Assembly: GCA_006844585.1 (NCBI GenBank)
Contig: SPJM01000194.1
Span: forward strand, 1 to 47,553
Source: Methylococcaceae bacterium
GTDB lineage: Bacteria > Pseudomonadota > Gammaproteobacteria > Methylococcales > Methylomonadaceae
Direction of reading: 5' to 3'
DNA length: 47,553 bases
The stretch's first letter is position 1. Each line of letters begins with the position of its first letter. The notes under the pieces are model-generated. The model ran no database searches. It was not told where the DNA came from and saw only the letters and a program-made list of their open reading frames with translations. The translations under genes were made by a program, and so were the position numbers. This document shows, one piece after another, positions 10,071 to 18,028 of the stretch.

Positions 10071-10722
10071 AGCCGACGCCGCGTATGGTATGAATTAATT
10101 TATTATCAAAAGGATCATCCACTTTAGTGCGCAAGCGTCTGATCGCGACATCCACGACATTGGTATCGCTATCGAAATTCATATCCCAGACCTGCTCGGC
10201 AATCACCGTGCGAGAAAACACTTCGCCCGGTCGCCTGGCCATCAGCAGCAATAATTGAAATTCTTTGGGTGTTAAATCAATGCGTATGCCGTCGCGAGTG
10301 ACACGATGTTTCAGCGCGTCAATTTCCAAACCGGCGCAAACGATATTTTGACTTTCAGTCACCGCAACGCGCCTTAACAAGGTGCGAATGCGCGCCAATA
10401 ATTCTGAAAATGCGAACGGTTTGACCAAGTAATCATCCGCCCCGGCCTCCAATCCTTTAACGCGATCTTCAACTGAATCGCGCGCGGTCAACAGCAGCAC
10501 ACGGGTTTGAATATTTTTTGAACGCAACACTGATAACACCGACCAACCATCCAATAATGGCAGCATGACATCCAATATCGCTAAATCGTAATCATTTTGC
10601 AGTAACAAATTTAAACCATCGATACCGTTTTCGGCCAACTCGACGGCATAGCCGTTTTCCTTCAACCCCTTGGCTAAAAAACTGGCTGTTTTTTTCTCGT
10701 CTTCAACAATTAAAATACGCAT
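10048..10722 (-). CDS. OmpR/PhoB-family response regulator (CusR-like)
   Basis: The 224-residue regulator has a receiver domain with acidic pocket E7-D8, phospho-acceptor D51 ([15 protein letters not shown]), T78 and K100 (DDYLVKPF). A winged-helix output domain of OmpR type follows ([20 protein letters not shown], and near the end [15 protein letters not shown]). It sits immediately upstream of and overlapping its kinase, as in copper/silver and other heavy-metal systems. It probably binds direct repeats upstream of target promoters. Just upstream lies the decayed end of a different histidine kinase, so the system may have replaced or been inserted beside an older one. Confidence 0.93.
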   Translation of the reverse strand: MRILIVEDEKKTASFLAKGLKENGYAVELAENGIDGLNLLLQNDYDLAILDVMLPLLDGWSVLSVLRSKNIQTRVLLLTARDSVEDRVKGLEAGADDYLVKPFAFSELLARIRTLLRRVAVTESQNIVCAGLEIDALKHRVTRDGIRIDLTPKEFQLLLLMARRPGEVFSRTVIAEQVWDMNFDSDTNVVDVAIRRLRTKVDDPFDNKLIHTIRGVGYAFEKRD

Positions 10723-10753
10723 TTTTCAATTAGTCGCTTTTCCCTAATCCTAA

Positions 10754-10930
10754 TCACATCGGCTGTCGCAGCGGAATACAAAAATAGAAAACGGCGCCAT
10801 GACTTTGGTTATTAAGCGCCCATATTTTACCATGATGACCTTGGGTCGCCTCATAACAAATCGCCAATCCTCAGTCCTAAATCGGCGCCGCAGACATTCG
10901 CTTTGGTTTTGGAACGCTGATTGAATTAAT
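10754..10930 (-). pseudogene. decayed C-terminal end of a histidine kinase
   Basis: No open gene covers this stretch, but reading the minus strand with about two frame changes restores the end of a kinase ATPase domain. One frame gives NVCGADLGL, then after a one-base slip LAICYEATQGHHGKIWALNN, then SHGAVFYFCIPLRQPM and a TGA stop at 10754-10756. These match the G2 box and final strands of HATPase_c domains ('GLGLAI.....GHHGKIWA.NN..GGA.F.F.iPL'). The part before the G2 box is not recognisable. It ends 31 bp upstream of the response regulator start. It is a remnant, not a functional gene. Confidence 0.6.
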
Positions 10931-11024
10931 CGAATACCTCTTCCGGATTGTGAATGGTTCACAAATACCATGTACCTCGATTACATCTTGTTTTCGCTAG
11001 GCTTTGTAAACTAAGACCAAGTTT

Positions 11025-11128
11025 TTAACCCAGCCTTCGATTTTGAATTTATGCACAACACAGTATTGAATAAATACCATTGCATAATCAACATTGTGCT
11101 ATTGAGTACGTTTCGAAAGCTGGGTTAA
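11025..11128. repeat. 104-bp segment bounded by 16-bp inverted repeats
   Basis: TTAACCCAGCCTTCGA at 11025-11040 is repeated inverted, with one mismatch, at 11113-11128. Inside, GCACAA and TTGTGC form a second, shorter inverted pair. The segment ends about 38 bp before the start of the repeat-protein gene, so it lies in its promoter or leader. It may be a small mobile element or a long-range RNA/operator structure. No target-site duplication is evident. Confidence 0.4.
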
Positions 11129-11165
11129 GAATCTTACTTTTTCAAACAGCCCAGAGGATAACACC

Positions 11166-11564
11166 ATGAAAACTTTAACTACAGCAACCATTATTTTAGC
11201 CGCTGCTTTCGCAACTTCTGTTCATGCACAATCTACCGTCAAAAAATCAGTGTTGGTCAATCAATCAGTGAATAAAGCCAATGCGACAATCGCTAAAGGC
11301 AAACACAATTTAGCCAGCACCGGTTCGATTAACTTGAAAGACGCCAAAGTGAAAAAATCCGTCATCGTCAATCAATCGGTAAACAAAGGCAATAACACGA
11401 TGGCCTTCGGTAAGAAAAATATTGCCACGACCGGTTCGGTAGCGGTGCGGGATTCGAAAATTAAAAAATCAGTGGTTGTTAACCAATCCGTTAACAAACG
11501 CAATACTACAGTGGCTAAAGGCTATAAAAATACCGCTGCAACCGGTTCTATTACAGTTGAATAA
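11166..11564 (+). CDS. secreted three-repeat protein
   Basis: The 132-residue protein has a signal peptide ending in SVHA-Q (cut near residue 21). The mature part consists of three near-identical repeats of about 36 residues. Each starts with KKSVxVNQSVNK, continues with NxTxAxGxxNxAxTGSI and has a short linker. The regular Asn/Gln/Gly/Ser spacing is like beta-solenoid or amyloid-forming repeats such as curlins, but no known repeat family fits exactly. The strongly basic mature protein lacks aromatic residues and cysteines. AGAGGA precedes the ATG and a strong terminator follows, so it is a single-gene transcript. Function is unknown; a surface or matrix fibre subunit is a guess. Confidence 0.75.
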   Translation: MKTLTTATIILAAAFATSVHAQSTVKKSVLVNQSVNKANATIAKGKHNLASTGSINLKDAKVKKSVIVNQSVNKGNNTMAFGKKNIATTGSVAVRDSKIKKSVVVNQSVNKRNTTVAKGYKNTAATGSITVE

Positions 11565-11599
11565 ATCAAGACTTCGTTGTTCTGCTCTACTTCCAGCCT

Positions 11600-11625
11600 G
11601 GACGGGGTTTTCCCCGTCCTTTTTT
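11600..11625 (+). terminator. rho-independent terminator of the repeat-protein gene
   Basis: An eight-pair stem GGACGGGG/CCCCGTCC closes a TTTT loop and is followed by six T. It lies 36 bp after the stop codon. Confidence 0.92.
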
Positions 11626-11640
11626 GTGTGGCGTTTGTTT

Positions 11641-12999
11641 TCAGTCAACAGTTCCAAGCAAACCAGCAAACAATCCCCCCTTTTCCTGATAGTTGTTGAA
11701 TGCGTCATAACTCGGCGCAGCAGGCGATAACAGAATGGCGCCATTTTCCCGTGTATTTTGCTGTGCTAAAAACACGGCTTGCGATAAGTCTTCCGCTTGA
11801 TAAACGGATACCGCTTGCTGGTTTCCTGATTCCACATTATTAATGGCCTGCAAAACCCTTTCTCCCGTTTCATAAACGGCGATCACTACCTCTACTGAGG
11901 AATGCATAATATATTTCGCCAGAGCCTCAAAATTTTGTTGTCTGTCTTGTCCTCCGATAATCAACGCTATCGGTCTTTGCAAGTGTTCAAGCGCTGCTAT
12001 GGCGGCAATAGTGGACTCCGGCGTCGTGGAAATGCAGTCGCTGATGTACAAAACCTTATCTTTTTCCCCTAAGATTTGTAATCGATGCGGTAACCCCTTA
12101 AATTCGCTCAGATGATTAAGGCAAACACGCCAATCGACATTTAATTGATTTAGAATCGTCAACGCCGCGCAACAATTAATCAGGTTATGTTCACCGAGAA
12201 TATTTAATTGTCCAAGTTTTATCAAGGCTTGATCCTGATAATAAATCGTCGCCTCTTTAACGTGAAAAGCATCTTTTTGATTAAAATAAAGCGTATTGTC
12301 CCGTTTTTCAAAATAGCTTTTTGATCGCTTATCTTTGCCGTTTACAACCGCCAAACATTGTTCATCACTAAACAAGTTCAGCTTATCTCGATAGTAGTTT
12401 TCAAATGTTTGATGCCATTGAATATGCTCCGGATACAAATTCAACAATACGGCAATATCCGGGGTATAAACGAGATCGCTGATTTGGTAACTGGATAATT
12501 CAATTAACCAAAGATCTATCGCTTGATTTTCTGCCAACAAGTCCAATAATGGCGTGCCGATATTGCCTCCTACCGCCACCGAATAATCGCTTTGCTGAAG
12601 CATATGCGCCAACATGGAAACAGTGGTGCTTTTTCCTTTAGTGCCGGTTACAGCAATAATTTGACTACCCTGAACTGCTTCAAACCATAAATTTGTGGCT
12701 GAGGTAAACTGTACGCCCTGGTTTTTAGCGATTTCGATTTCAGGTTTGTAAATGGAAATACCGGGCGATTTAATAATCAATTCAAATTTGACCAGTTGAT
12801 CACTACTGCTGGAACAAACTAATTGAATCGGATCGTATTTCTTTAGGGATTGTTGTTGCTCTTCAGATATGGGCTGGTCGTTAATCAGCGTAATGCATTG
12901 TTCCGGCAGTTTTTTCCGCAAGTATTTAAGAGCCGAAAGCCCCTCTTTACCCAATCCCCAGATGGCGATGTTTTTGCCAGACAGACTTTGTAAATTCAT
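11641..12999 (-). CDS. murD2: UDP-MurNAc-L-Ala--L-glutamate ligase, MurD2 type
   Basis: This is a Mur ligase of about 452 residues from the ATG at 12999 (an ATG at 13038 would add 13). It has the N-terminal dinucleotide-like fold (IAIWGLGKEGLSAL), the ATP loop VTGTKGKSTTV, the central IELSSYQISD, and a C-terminal domain ending LSPAAPSYDAFNNYQEKG, typical of MurD. The gene overlaps the 3' end of murL by 53 bases. In Xanthomonas the homologous pair replaces the MurI/MurD route: MurD2 adds L-Glu to UDP-MurNAc-L-Ala and MurL then epimerises the terminal residue to D-Glu. The MurD2 identification rests mainly on this neighbour; on sequence alone it could be called MurD. Confidence 0.85.
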   Translation of the reverse strand: MNLQSLSGKNIAIWGLGKEGLSALKYLRKKLPEQCITLINDQPISEEQQQSLKKYDPIQLVCSSSSDQLVKFELIIKSPGISIYKPEIEIAKNQGVQFTSATNLWFEAVQGSQIIAVTGTKGKSTTVSMLAHMLQQSDYSVAVGGNIGTPLLDLLAENQAIDLWLIELSSYQISDLVYTPDIAVLLNLYPEHIQWHQTFENYYRDKLNLFSDEQCLAVVNGKDKRSKSYFEKRDNTLYFNQKDAFHVKEATIYYQDQALIKLGQLNILGEHNLINCCAALTILNQLNVDWRVCLNHLSEFKGLPHRLQILGEKDKVLYISDCISTTPESTIAAIAALEHLQRPIALIIGGQDRQQNFEALAKYIMHSSVEVVIAVYETGERVLQAINNVESGNQQAVSVYQAEDLSQAVFLAQQNTRENGAILLSPAAPSYDAFNNYQEKGGLFAGLLGTVD

Positions 13000-14311
13000 T
13001 GAGTTTTTGATAGTAAGGTTCCGGTAATTGATGCTCATCCGATAAATGCAGACATTGAGCCAGATCAGGAATGTTTTTCTGCAATAGGGTAGGCGCTATT
13101 TCTTTGACAATATAGGACGCTTGCCATTCGGATTGCATCGCAATCGTTTTAAAAGCCGCCTGACACTCACTGAGACTGCCTACGCATTCAAAAGGTTTAT
13201 GACCGGAAATACCGACTAAGGCCTCGAAACCTTCCAACTGCGATGAATCATCCAACATATTCTTAGAAAAAATACGGGTCAAGGTTGCAGGGCTTAAATA
13301 CGGAGCCAATGCTAAAAAAACAAAACGGCATTTTGGACAATCTGCGCACCAGCCATGCAAACGCTCCTGTTTATTTAATTTATAAGCGCGATTACAACTG
13401 ATGAAAATATCGTGATAATGCTCAAAAGTACTGAATAAACTGGTAATCGCCAATTCCGACAATGGCCGCAGCAAAGAAAAATAATGGAAAGTTGATAAGA
13501 TTGAGCGCTGCACATGCTCAACAAAATCGACTTCAAAGGCCAATGACTTACTGTATTGGTGATTGACTTCAAAACCGTCAATCAGCAAGTTTCCTTCATT
13601 TGCGGAGTTTTCATTCGACATCGCCACCGTATCAAAACCATAAAGCACCGCACAAGCTAAGGTAATAAACGATAAAATCCCGGTAATCGGCACATGACCG
13701 TTCAAGGCCTTTTGTTCACGATTCAATTGCAATAGATAGGGTGAAATTTTCCGCCTCACATTAACGCCGGGACAACCTATCTCTTCAATCATGCGACTGA
13801 TTTGTCCGGAATCCCCCAAGGAAAACAACACCATTTCTTCAGAAAAGTGTTTTAAAATTTCAACGGTCACACATGAGTCTTTACCACCGCCAATCGGCAC
13901 AGCCGTTCGCTGCGGCAAAGGGTAACTCAAAGCCTGCGCCTGTTCTTCATCGTCATAAGGAAAGCGGATTTGATCGCGTAAATCCAAACCGTTTTGATAA
14001 GCGAATTCTGCTAATCCGTTAACATAAAATTTATTGAAAAAATCAGCCTCTTCCCGGCTAATCGGCGATGTTTCTATATTTATCTCGGCTGGCGCAGATG
14101 CCTTGTAATAACTGACTCCCGCCGCTAAATGCAGATGCTTAAAAATCCGATGTAAGGCTTCTTTTTGTGGTAAAGATAAGGTCTTCGGGGCTTGCCGAAA
14201 GCTGATGATTTCGTTAAACGCCTCGCCTTCATCAAAACAATAGCTCAAGGTTAATTGAGCATCATTTTCATCATATTGAAAGGATAAAAATCTAAAAACA
14301 GGTTTCTTCAT
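12947..14311 (-). CDS. murL: UDP-MurNAc-L-Ala-L-Glu epimerase MurL
   Basis: About 454 residues from the ATG at 14311, starting MKKPVFRFLSFQYDEN; a GTG at 14356 would add 15. A PP-loop-like nucleotide motif AVPIGGGKDSCVTVEIL lies near residues 155-170, and a probable metal site CADCPKCRF near 335. These are the hallmarks of MurL, the ATP-dependent epimerase that converts the terminal L-Glu of UDP-MurNAc-L-Ala-L-Glu to D-Glu through an adenylated intermediate. It is followed by and overlaps murD2, exactly the arrangement reported in Xanthomonas. If the genome lacks murI, this cytoplasmic pair would be its only route to D-Glu in peptidoglycan. Confidence 0.87.
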   Translation of the reverse strand: MKKPVFRFLSFQYDENDAQLTLSYCFDEGEAFNEIISFRQAPKTLSLPQKEALHRIFKHLHLAAGVSYYKASAPAEINIETSPISREEADFFNKFYVNGLAEFAYQNGLDLRDQIRFPYDDEEQAQALSYPLPQRTAVPIGGGKDSCVTVEILKHFSEEMVLFSLGDSGQISRMIEEIGCPGVNVRRKISPYLLQLNREQKALNGHVPITGILSFITLACAVLYGFDTVAMSNENSANEGNLLIDGFEVNHQYSKSLAFEVDFVEHVQRSILSTFHYFSLLRPLSELAITSLFSTFEHYHDIFISCNRAYKLNKQERLHGWCADCPKCRFVFLALAPYLSPATLTRIFSKNMLDDSSQLEGFEALVGISGHKPFECVGSLSECQAAFKTIAMQSEWQASYIVKEIAPTLLQKNIPDLAQCLHLSDEHQLPEPYYQKLNEFTKSVWQKHRHLGIG

Positions 14312-14534
14312 TAAATATTGGACAGTTCCAGGCTGTAAAAGACTCTCATCAAACACAGTTTTTCTTAATTTTATACACTAACAGAGCAGTAATCGCCTAT
14401 AATGCACGCTTTTTCAGGCAAAATTTTCGGCCTTACATACTGAAATTCACAGCCGGATATTGTAACCGATTTTATGGCGATTAGCCGCTTCACTATGAAC
14501 ACCGTAATATTTGACCTAAACAATCTTGGATTTC

Positions 14535-15509
14535 ATGACTGTTCAAAACACTCAAGCTAACCCAGCGCACCATTATGATTTTGATCCAAGTTACGGCTAT
14601 AACATTGCTCAATTATTACAAGTAACGCCACCGCACGAACCTCATGATTTTATAGATTTCTGGCAAACACGCTATCAAAAAACATTAGCCCAAGATCCCC
14701 TGGCGCAGATATCAGATACCGGACGCAGCCAATCACATTGGAGAATTTTTTCTTTACGCTACACTTCGACCGACCAATTTCCTATTTCCGGTTGGCTGTT
14801 AATACCGCAATCAGGCGTTATTAATCGAGGTTTTATTATCGGACATGGTTACGGCGGACGTGAATCGCCCGACTTTCACTTGCCGTTTGATGACGCCGTA
14901 TTGATGTTTCCCTGCTTCAGAGGTTTATCCCTGAGCCAAAGAGCGCCTATTTCCAATAATCCTTATTGGCATGTGCGTCACGATATTGACAAATTGAATC
15001 GTTATATTTTGGGCGGCTGCGTGGAAGATTTATGGATGGCGACCAGTGCTATGTTACAACTGTTTCCCCAACTCCATCACAAACTCGGTTATTTGGGGAT
15101 TAGTTTTAGCGGCGGCATAGGCGCATTAGCCATGGCTTGTGAAAACCGAATCGCCCGATGCCACTTTAATGTGCCTAGTTTCGGTCATCATCCCCTACGC
15201 ATGCAATTAGCAACCCTGGGCAGCGCAGATAGCTTACAACAGGCATTTCATCATGAGAAAATGGATTTTATGCAGACATTGAGTTATTACGATGCGGCTA
15301 TTGCCGCCAAACATATTAAGATGCCTACCCATTGCGCCTGTGCCGTTTTTGACCCGATAGTAGCGCCGCCTGGACAATTCGCCATTTACAACGCCCTGCC
15401 GAATAAAAAGCAATTATTTGTGCTGGAGGCAGGACACGCCGACTACCCGAGCAAATTCAAACAGGAAAATGATTTGTTAACTGAATTGAAAAACTTTTTT
15501 CTACGCTAA
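14535..15509 (+). CDS. alpha/beta hydrolase, acetyl xylan esterase-like
   Basis: The ATG at 14535 gives 324 residues. The chain follows the acetyl xylan esterase / cephalosporin-C deacetylase family: an N-terminal segment with DFIDFWQTRY, the oxyanion region GWLLIPQSG...FIIGHGYGG, a nucleophile elbow in YLGISFSGGIGAL, a late Asp in CAVFDPIVAPPGQ and a final His in LEAGHADYPSK. The elbow departs from the usual GGSQGG, having Ser where the second Gly is expected. No signal peptide is visible, so a cytoplasmic carbohydrate or ester deacylase is likely. A TATAAT box at 14400 could be its -10 element. A second hydrolase follows 24 bp downstream, suggesting an operon. Confidence 0.75.
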   Translation: MTVQNTQANPAHHYDFDPSYGYNIAQLLQVTPPHEPHDFIDFWQTRYQKTLAQDPLAQISDTGRSQSHWRIFSLRYTSTDQFPISGWLLIPQSGVINRGFIIGHGYGGRESPDFHLPFDDAVLMFPCFRGLSLSQRAPISNNPYWHVRHDIDKLNRYILGGCVEDLWMATSAMLQLFPQLHHKLGYLGISFSGGIGALAMACENRIARCHFNVPSFGHHPLRMQLATLGSADSLQQAFHHEKMDFMQTLSYYDAAIAAKHIKMPTHCACAVFDPIVAPPGQFAIYNALPNKKQLFVLEAGHADYPSKFKQENDLLTELKNFFLR

Positions 15510-15533
15510 TCTCTGCAAGACCCTAAAATCACT

Positions 15534-16262
15534 ATGAATCGCGAATATTACAAATGGTGGAGCCCGAACCTGCAAAGGGATATGGAGACTTTAGTCTTTG
15601 GGCATAGTGGAGCCAAAGTGCTAATTTTTCCAACCCGTAGCGGTCGCTTCTACGAATATGAAAACCTCCGCATCGTTGATCGTTTACGCCACAAAATTGA
15701 TCAAGGGCAATTGCAATTATATTGTTTGGACAGTCTTTACTCGGAAACATTTTATTGCTGGTGGGCGCATCCCAGCGGACGAATCAATAGACAGCAATTG
15801 TACGAGAAATATATTATTGATGAAGTTCTGCCGTTCATGCAGAAAAAAAACCCGCACGATTGTGTCATTTCGCATGGATTAAGCTTAGGCGCTTTCCATG
15901 CCGCCAACATCGCTTTTCGCCATCCGCACTTATTTAAAAAACTGGTGTGTTTTTCCGGTCGTTACGATTTAACCTTGAATGTAGAATCCTTTGACGATCT
16001 ATTGGGCGGTTTTTATAACGAAGACATTTATTTCAACACCCCCACCCACTTCTTGCCTAATTTGGAAAACGACCATCAACTCAATGCGCTCAGAGCAATG
16101 GATATTGTGTTAGTGATCGGCAAGGAAGACCCTTTTATTGAAAACAATGTGCATTTGAGTCGAATTCTTGCATCCAAAGGCATCCACCATCAATTACATT
16201 TCTGGGATCATAGGGCGCATAGCGGCTATTATTGGAGACGCATGGCGCCGATATATGTATAG
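15534..16262 (+). CDS. esterase-family alpha/beta hydrolase
   Basis: The 242-residue protein has a nucleophile elbow GLSLGAFHAANIAFRHP (GxSxG) near residues 120-136, an Asp candidate in GKEDPFIEN and a late His in FWDHRAHSGYYWRRM. It starts REYYKWWSPNLQRDMETLVFG, typical of a group of small putative esterases with the aromatic N-terminus. It has no signal peptide. It lies 24 bp behind the acetyl xylan esterase-like gene on the same strand, so the two may act on the same ester, but the substrate is unknown. Confidence 0.75.
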   Translation: MNREYYKWWSPNLQRDMETLVFGHSGAKVLIFPTRSGRFYEYENLRIVDRLRHKIDQGQLQLYCLDSLYSETFYCWWAHPSGRINRQQLYEKYIIDEVLPFMQKKNPHDCVISHGLSLGAFHAANIAFRHPHLFKKLVCFSGRYDLTLNVESFDDLLGGFYNEDIYFNTPTHFLPNLENDHQLNALRAMDIVLVIGKEDPFIENNVHLSRILASKGIHHQLHFWDHRAHSGYYWRRMAPIYV

Positions 16263-16388
16263 GTAAGCATAATCCAATGTTCCGATTATAAAAAAACCGG
16301 AAAACATTGACTCAGATCAGATTTTAAAAAAATTTTAACGGCATACTATGCGCTCCAAACAAATAAAACAATGTAGGAGTACACAAAT

Positions 16389-16784
16389 ATGGCTTTAATG
16401 ACTTGGACTGCTGAACAATACGGTACTGATGTTGGCTTCGCTGATGACGAGCATAAAGAAATTTTCAATCTGTTAAACAAATTATATGACGATGCAACCG
16501 GCGGCGCTGACCGTTCCGTTATCGGCGCATCTTTAGATGCATTGATTGCATACGTTGTAGACCATTTCGCTCATGAAGAAAGAGAAATGGAAGCAGCCGG
16601 TTACGCCGGTATTGGTCCTCATAAAGAAGAACACGATAAATTAGTCGCTACTTGCGCTGGTTTACAAACTCAATTCCACGCCGGCGAAGCTGACGTTACT
16701 GACGAAGTCGGTCAAATGGTAAAAGGTTGGTTAGACAGTCATATCCCAACTTTTGATCGTGGTTATACTGACGCTTTAAAATAA
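16389..16784 (+). CDS. bacteriohemerythrin (McHr-like)
   Basis: The 131-residue protein matches the size of the hemerythrin of Methylococcus capsulatus. All diiron ligands are visible: H22, H59 and E63 (HFAHE), H78, H82, H118 and D123. It should bind O2 reversibly in the cytoplasm. TAGGAGT lies nine bases before the ATG, a strong ribosome binding site, and the codon use (many GCT, GGT, AAA) suggests high expression. A proposed role in methanotrophs is O2 delivery to membrane-bound methane monooxygenase. It is clearly different from the copy at 8066. Confidence 0.94.
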   Translation: MALMTWTAEQYGTDVGFADDEHKEIFNLLNKLYDDATGGADRSVIGASLDALIAYVVDHFAHEEREMEAAGYAGIGPHKEEHDKLVATCAGLQTQFHAGEADVTDEVGQMVKGWLDSHIPTFDRGYTDALK

Positions 16785-16940
16785 AAGCGAACTGATTCGA
16801 GCAAAAAGTTTTAAAAGCATATGCAAAATGTGCTTAGCTACTAACACAGCAACATTTTAATGATGACGGGTAAAATCAAAAGATTACTTACAAATTTTGA
16901 AAACCTGTAATTTATTACCCGCAACAAGAAAATTGAATGC

Positions 16941-17006
16941 TGTACAAGCTCGTTATAGCCTGCGCTACAACTCCCTCACTGTAGCGCAGGTTGAATAGCG
17001 TGTACA
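16941..17006. repeat. 66-bp palindromic element
   Basis: CCTGCGCTACA at 16959-16969 is exactly inverted at 16980-16990 around a 10-base loop. TGTACA marks both outer ends at 16941 and 17001, with imperfect pairing between. It lies between the hemerythrin gene and the next minus-strand gene. It looks like a REP- or MITE-like dispersed repeat, possibly also working as a transcription stop. No long T-run follows. Confidence 0.5.
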
Positions 17007-17020
17007 AATCACCCTCTTCT

Positions 17021-17347
17021 TTATTCGGCTGATTCCAGCATCACTTCAATGTATTTATTGCGAGTGAGCAGCTCCCAAGCATTTTCATAACTCATGATAT
17101 CCTCATGATGCGCCCGCCAATGCGTATCAATACCATCCCAACCATTGCCCGAGAACACATGACCGCATTCCGGACAAACATTTTTATTAAGAATTTTCCA
17201 AACTGCATCGCTCACTTCTAGCTGACTGCTGCAATGAATTCTATTTTTGTCGAAATGCTTATAATATCCCCCGACTTGAATGCATGGACACACCCAAAAA
17301 CCGCCCTTTTCGCTGTCTTCTTGATAGACTTCAGCTTTTGTTTTCAT
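17021..17347 (-). CDS. hypothetical protein with zinc-ribbon-like cysteines
   Basis: The 108-residue protein has a run of possible metal ligands: WVCPC near residue 19, then CPECGHVF near 58 and THWRAHH near 76. The C/H spacing suggests one zinc site, with a C2H2-like arrangement CPECG...HWRAHH. The rest is mixed and polar without membrane segments. GGGGG lies four bases before the ATG as the ribosome binding site. I do not recognise the family. It lies at the left margin of the island that reaches tRNA-Leu. Confidence 0.55.
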   Translation of the reverse strand: MKTKAEVYQEDSEKGGFWVCPCIQVGGYYKHFDKNRIHCSSQLEVSDAVWKILNKNVCPECGHVFSGNGWDGIDTHWRAHHEDIMSYENAWELLTRNKYIEVMLESAE

Positions 17348-17496
17348 ATAACCCCCACTATCATCAGATTGTAAACATTCAATCCCTAAAATTGTTTATT
17401 TCAACATAATTTCTGCTGAACAATAATTCCCTTTTAAACAATTTAGACCATCAAAAAGACAATGGGTTACCAACAAAACCACTGCAAAAGCAATGT

Positions 17497-17805
17497 TTAT
17501 ACTTCAAAAATAATATGATTCGCTCTAATCGTTTTACGGAATGATTCAGGAATGTCATCCCAGATAAATAAATCCACCCGAAATGGTAAATTGCTTTCCT
17601 CCAAAGCTTCCCGCAACAAAAAGACTTTTGTAGACAACTCCGGACTGGAAAACACCACCATATCCAAATCAGAATGACTTTTTGCCGTGAATTTAACCCT
17701 TGAACCATAAATCCATACAACCGTATCAGGTAAATATTGTCGCAACAAGGAGGAAATTATCTGTTTTTGAGCAGACGTGATATCTATTCTGTTTTCTACC
17801 GCCAT
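17497..17805 (-). CDS. MNT-type nucleotidyltransferase (orphan antitoxin-like)
   Basis: The 102-residue protein is a minimal nucleotidyltransferase. The catalytic pattern is WIYGSRVKFTAKSHSDLDMV (GSR, then D-L-D), with a third acidic residue in FRVDLFIWDD. In the MNT/HEPN systems such a protein is the antitoxin that AMPylates or otherwise neutralises a HEPN RNase. Its start lies inside the last codons of a frame encoding only the end of a HEPN-like protein, the usual overlap of such pairs. The partner is truncated, so this is probably an orphan antitoxin left after loss of the toxin. Confidence 0.8.
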   Translation of the reverse strand: MAVENRIDITSAQKQIISSLLRQYLPDTVVWIYGSRVKFTAKSHSDLDMVVFSSPELSTKVFLLREALEESNLPFRVDLFIWDDIPESFRKTIRANHIIFEV

Positions 17806-17936
17806 TCTTCTTTCGAAAGTATAAGATACAAAGCTATTGCATCATTAATGAAACCCTGCATCGCCTGTAGAGCTATTTTAGCTTTTTCTCCACTGTAATC
17901 ATGTGATGTAGCAATCCTTAGATTTGTCGAATTGTA
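17796..17936 (-). pseudogene. C-terminal stump of a HEPN-domain toxin
   Basis: After an in-frame TGA the minus strand reads about 46 codons. They contain LRIATSHDYSGEKAKIALQA and then FINDAIALYLILSKEEWR before a TAG at 17796-17798. R-I-A-T-S-H matches the R-x4-H active-site motif of HEPN RNases, and the following helix is typical of that fold. The first two thirds of the domain and any start codon are absent. The stop overlaps the MNT start, as in intact HEPN-MNT operons. Confidence 0.55.
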
Positions 17937-18028
17937 TCATTTATTATCTCATTTTAAGATTCAAGATCGGTGATTTATACAGCCTTCACTGTTTCCAGAC
18001 TTACAATCAATTCAGTTAATCAGTAAGA

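Noticed and set aside
10750-10971. 73-codon minus-strand frame upstream of the response regulator
   Set aside because: Its translation has no sense; the kinase remnant is in other frames of the same stretch.
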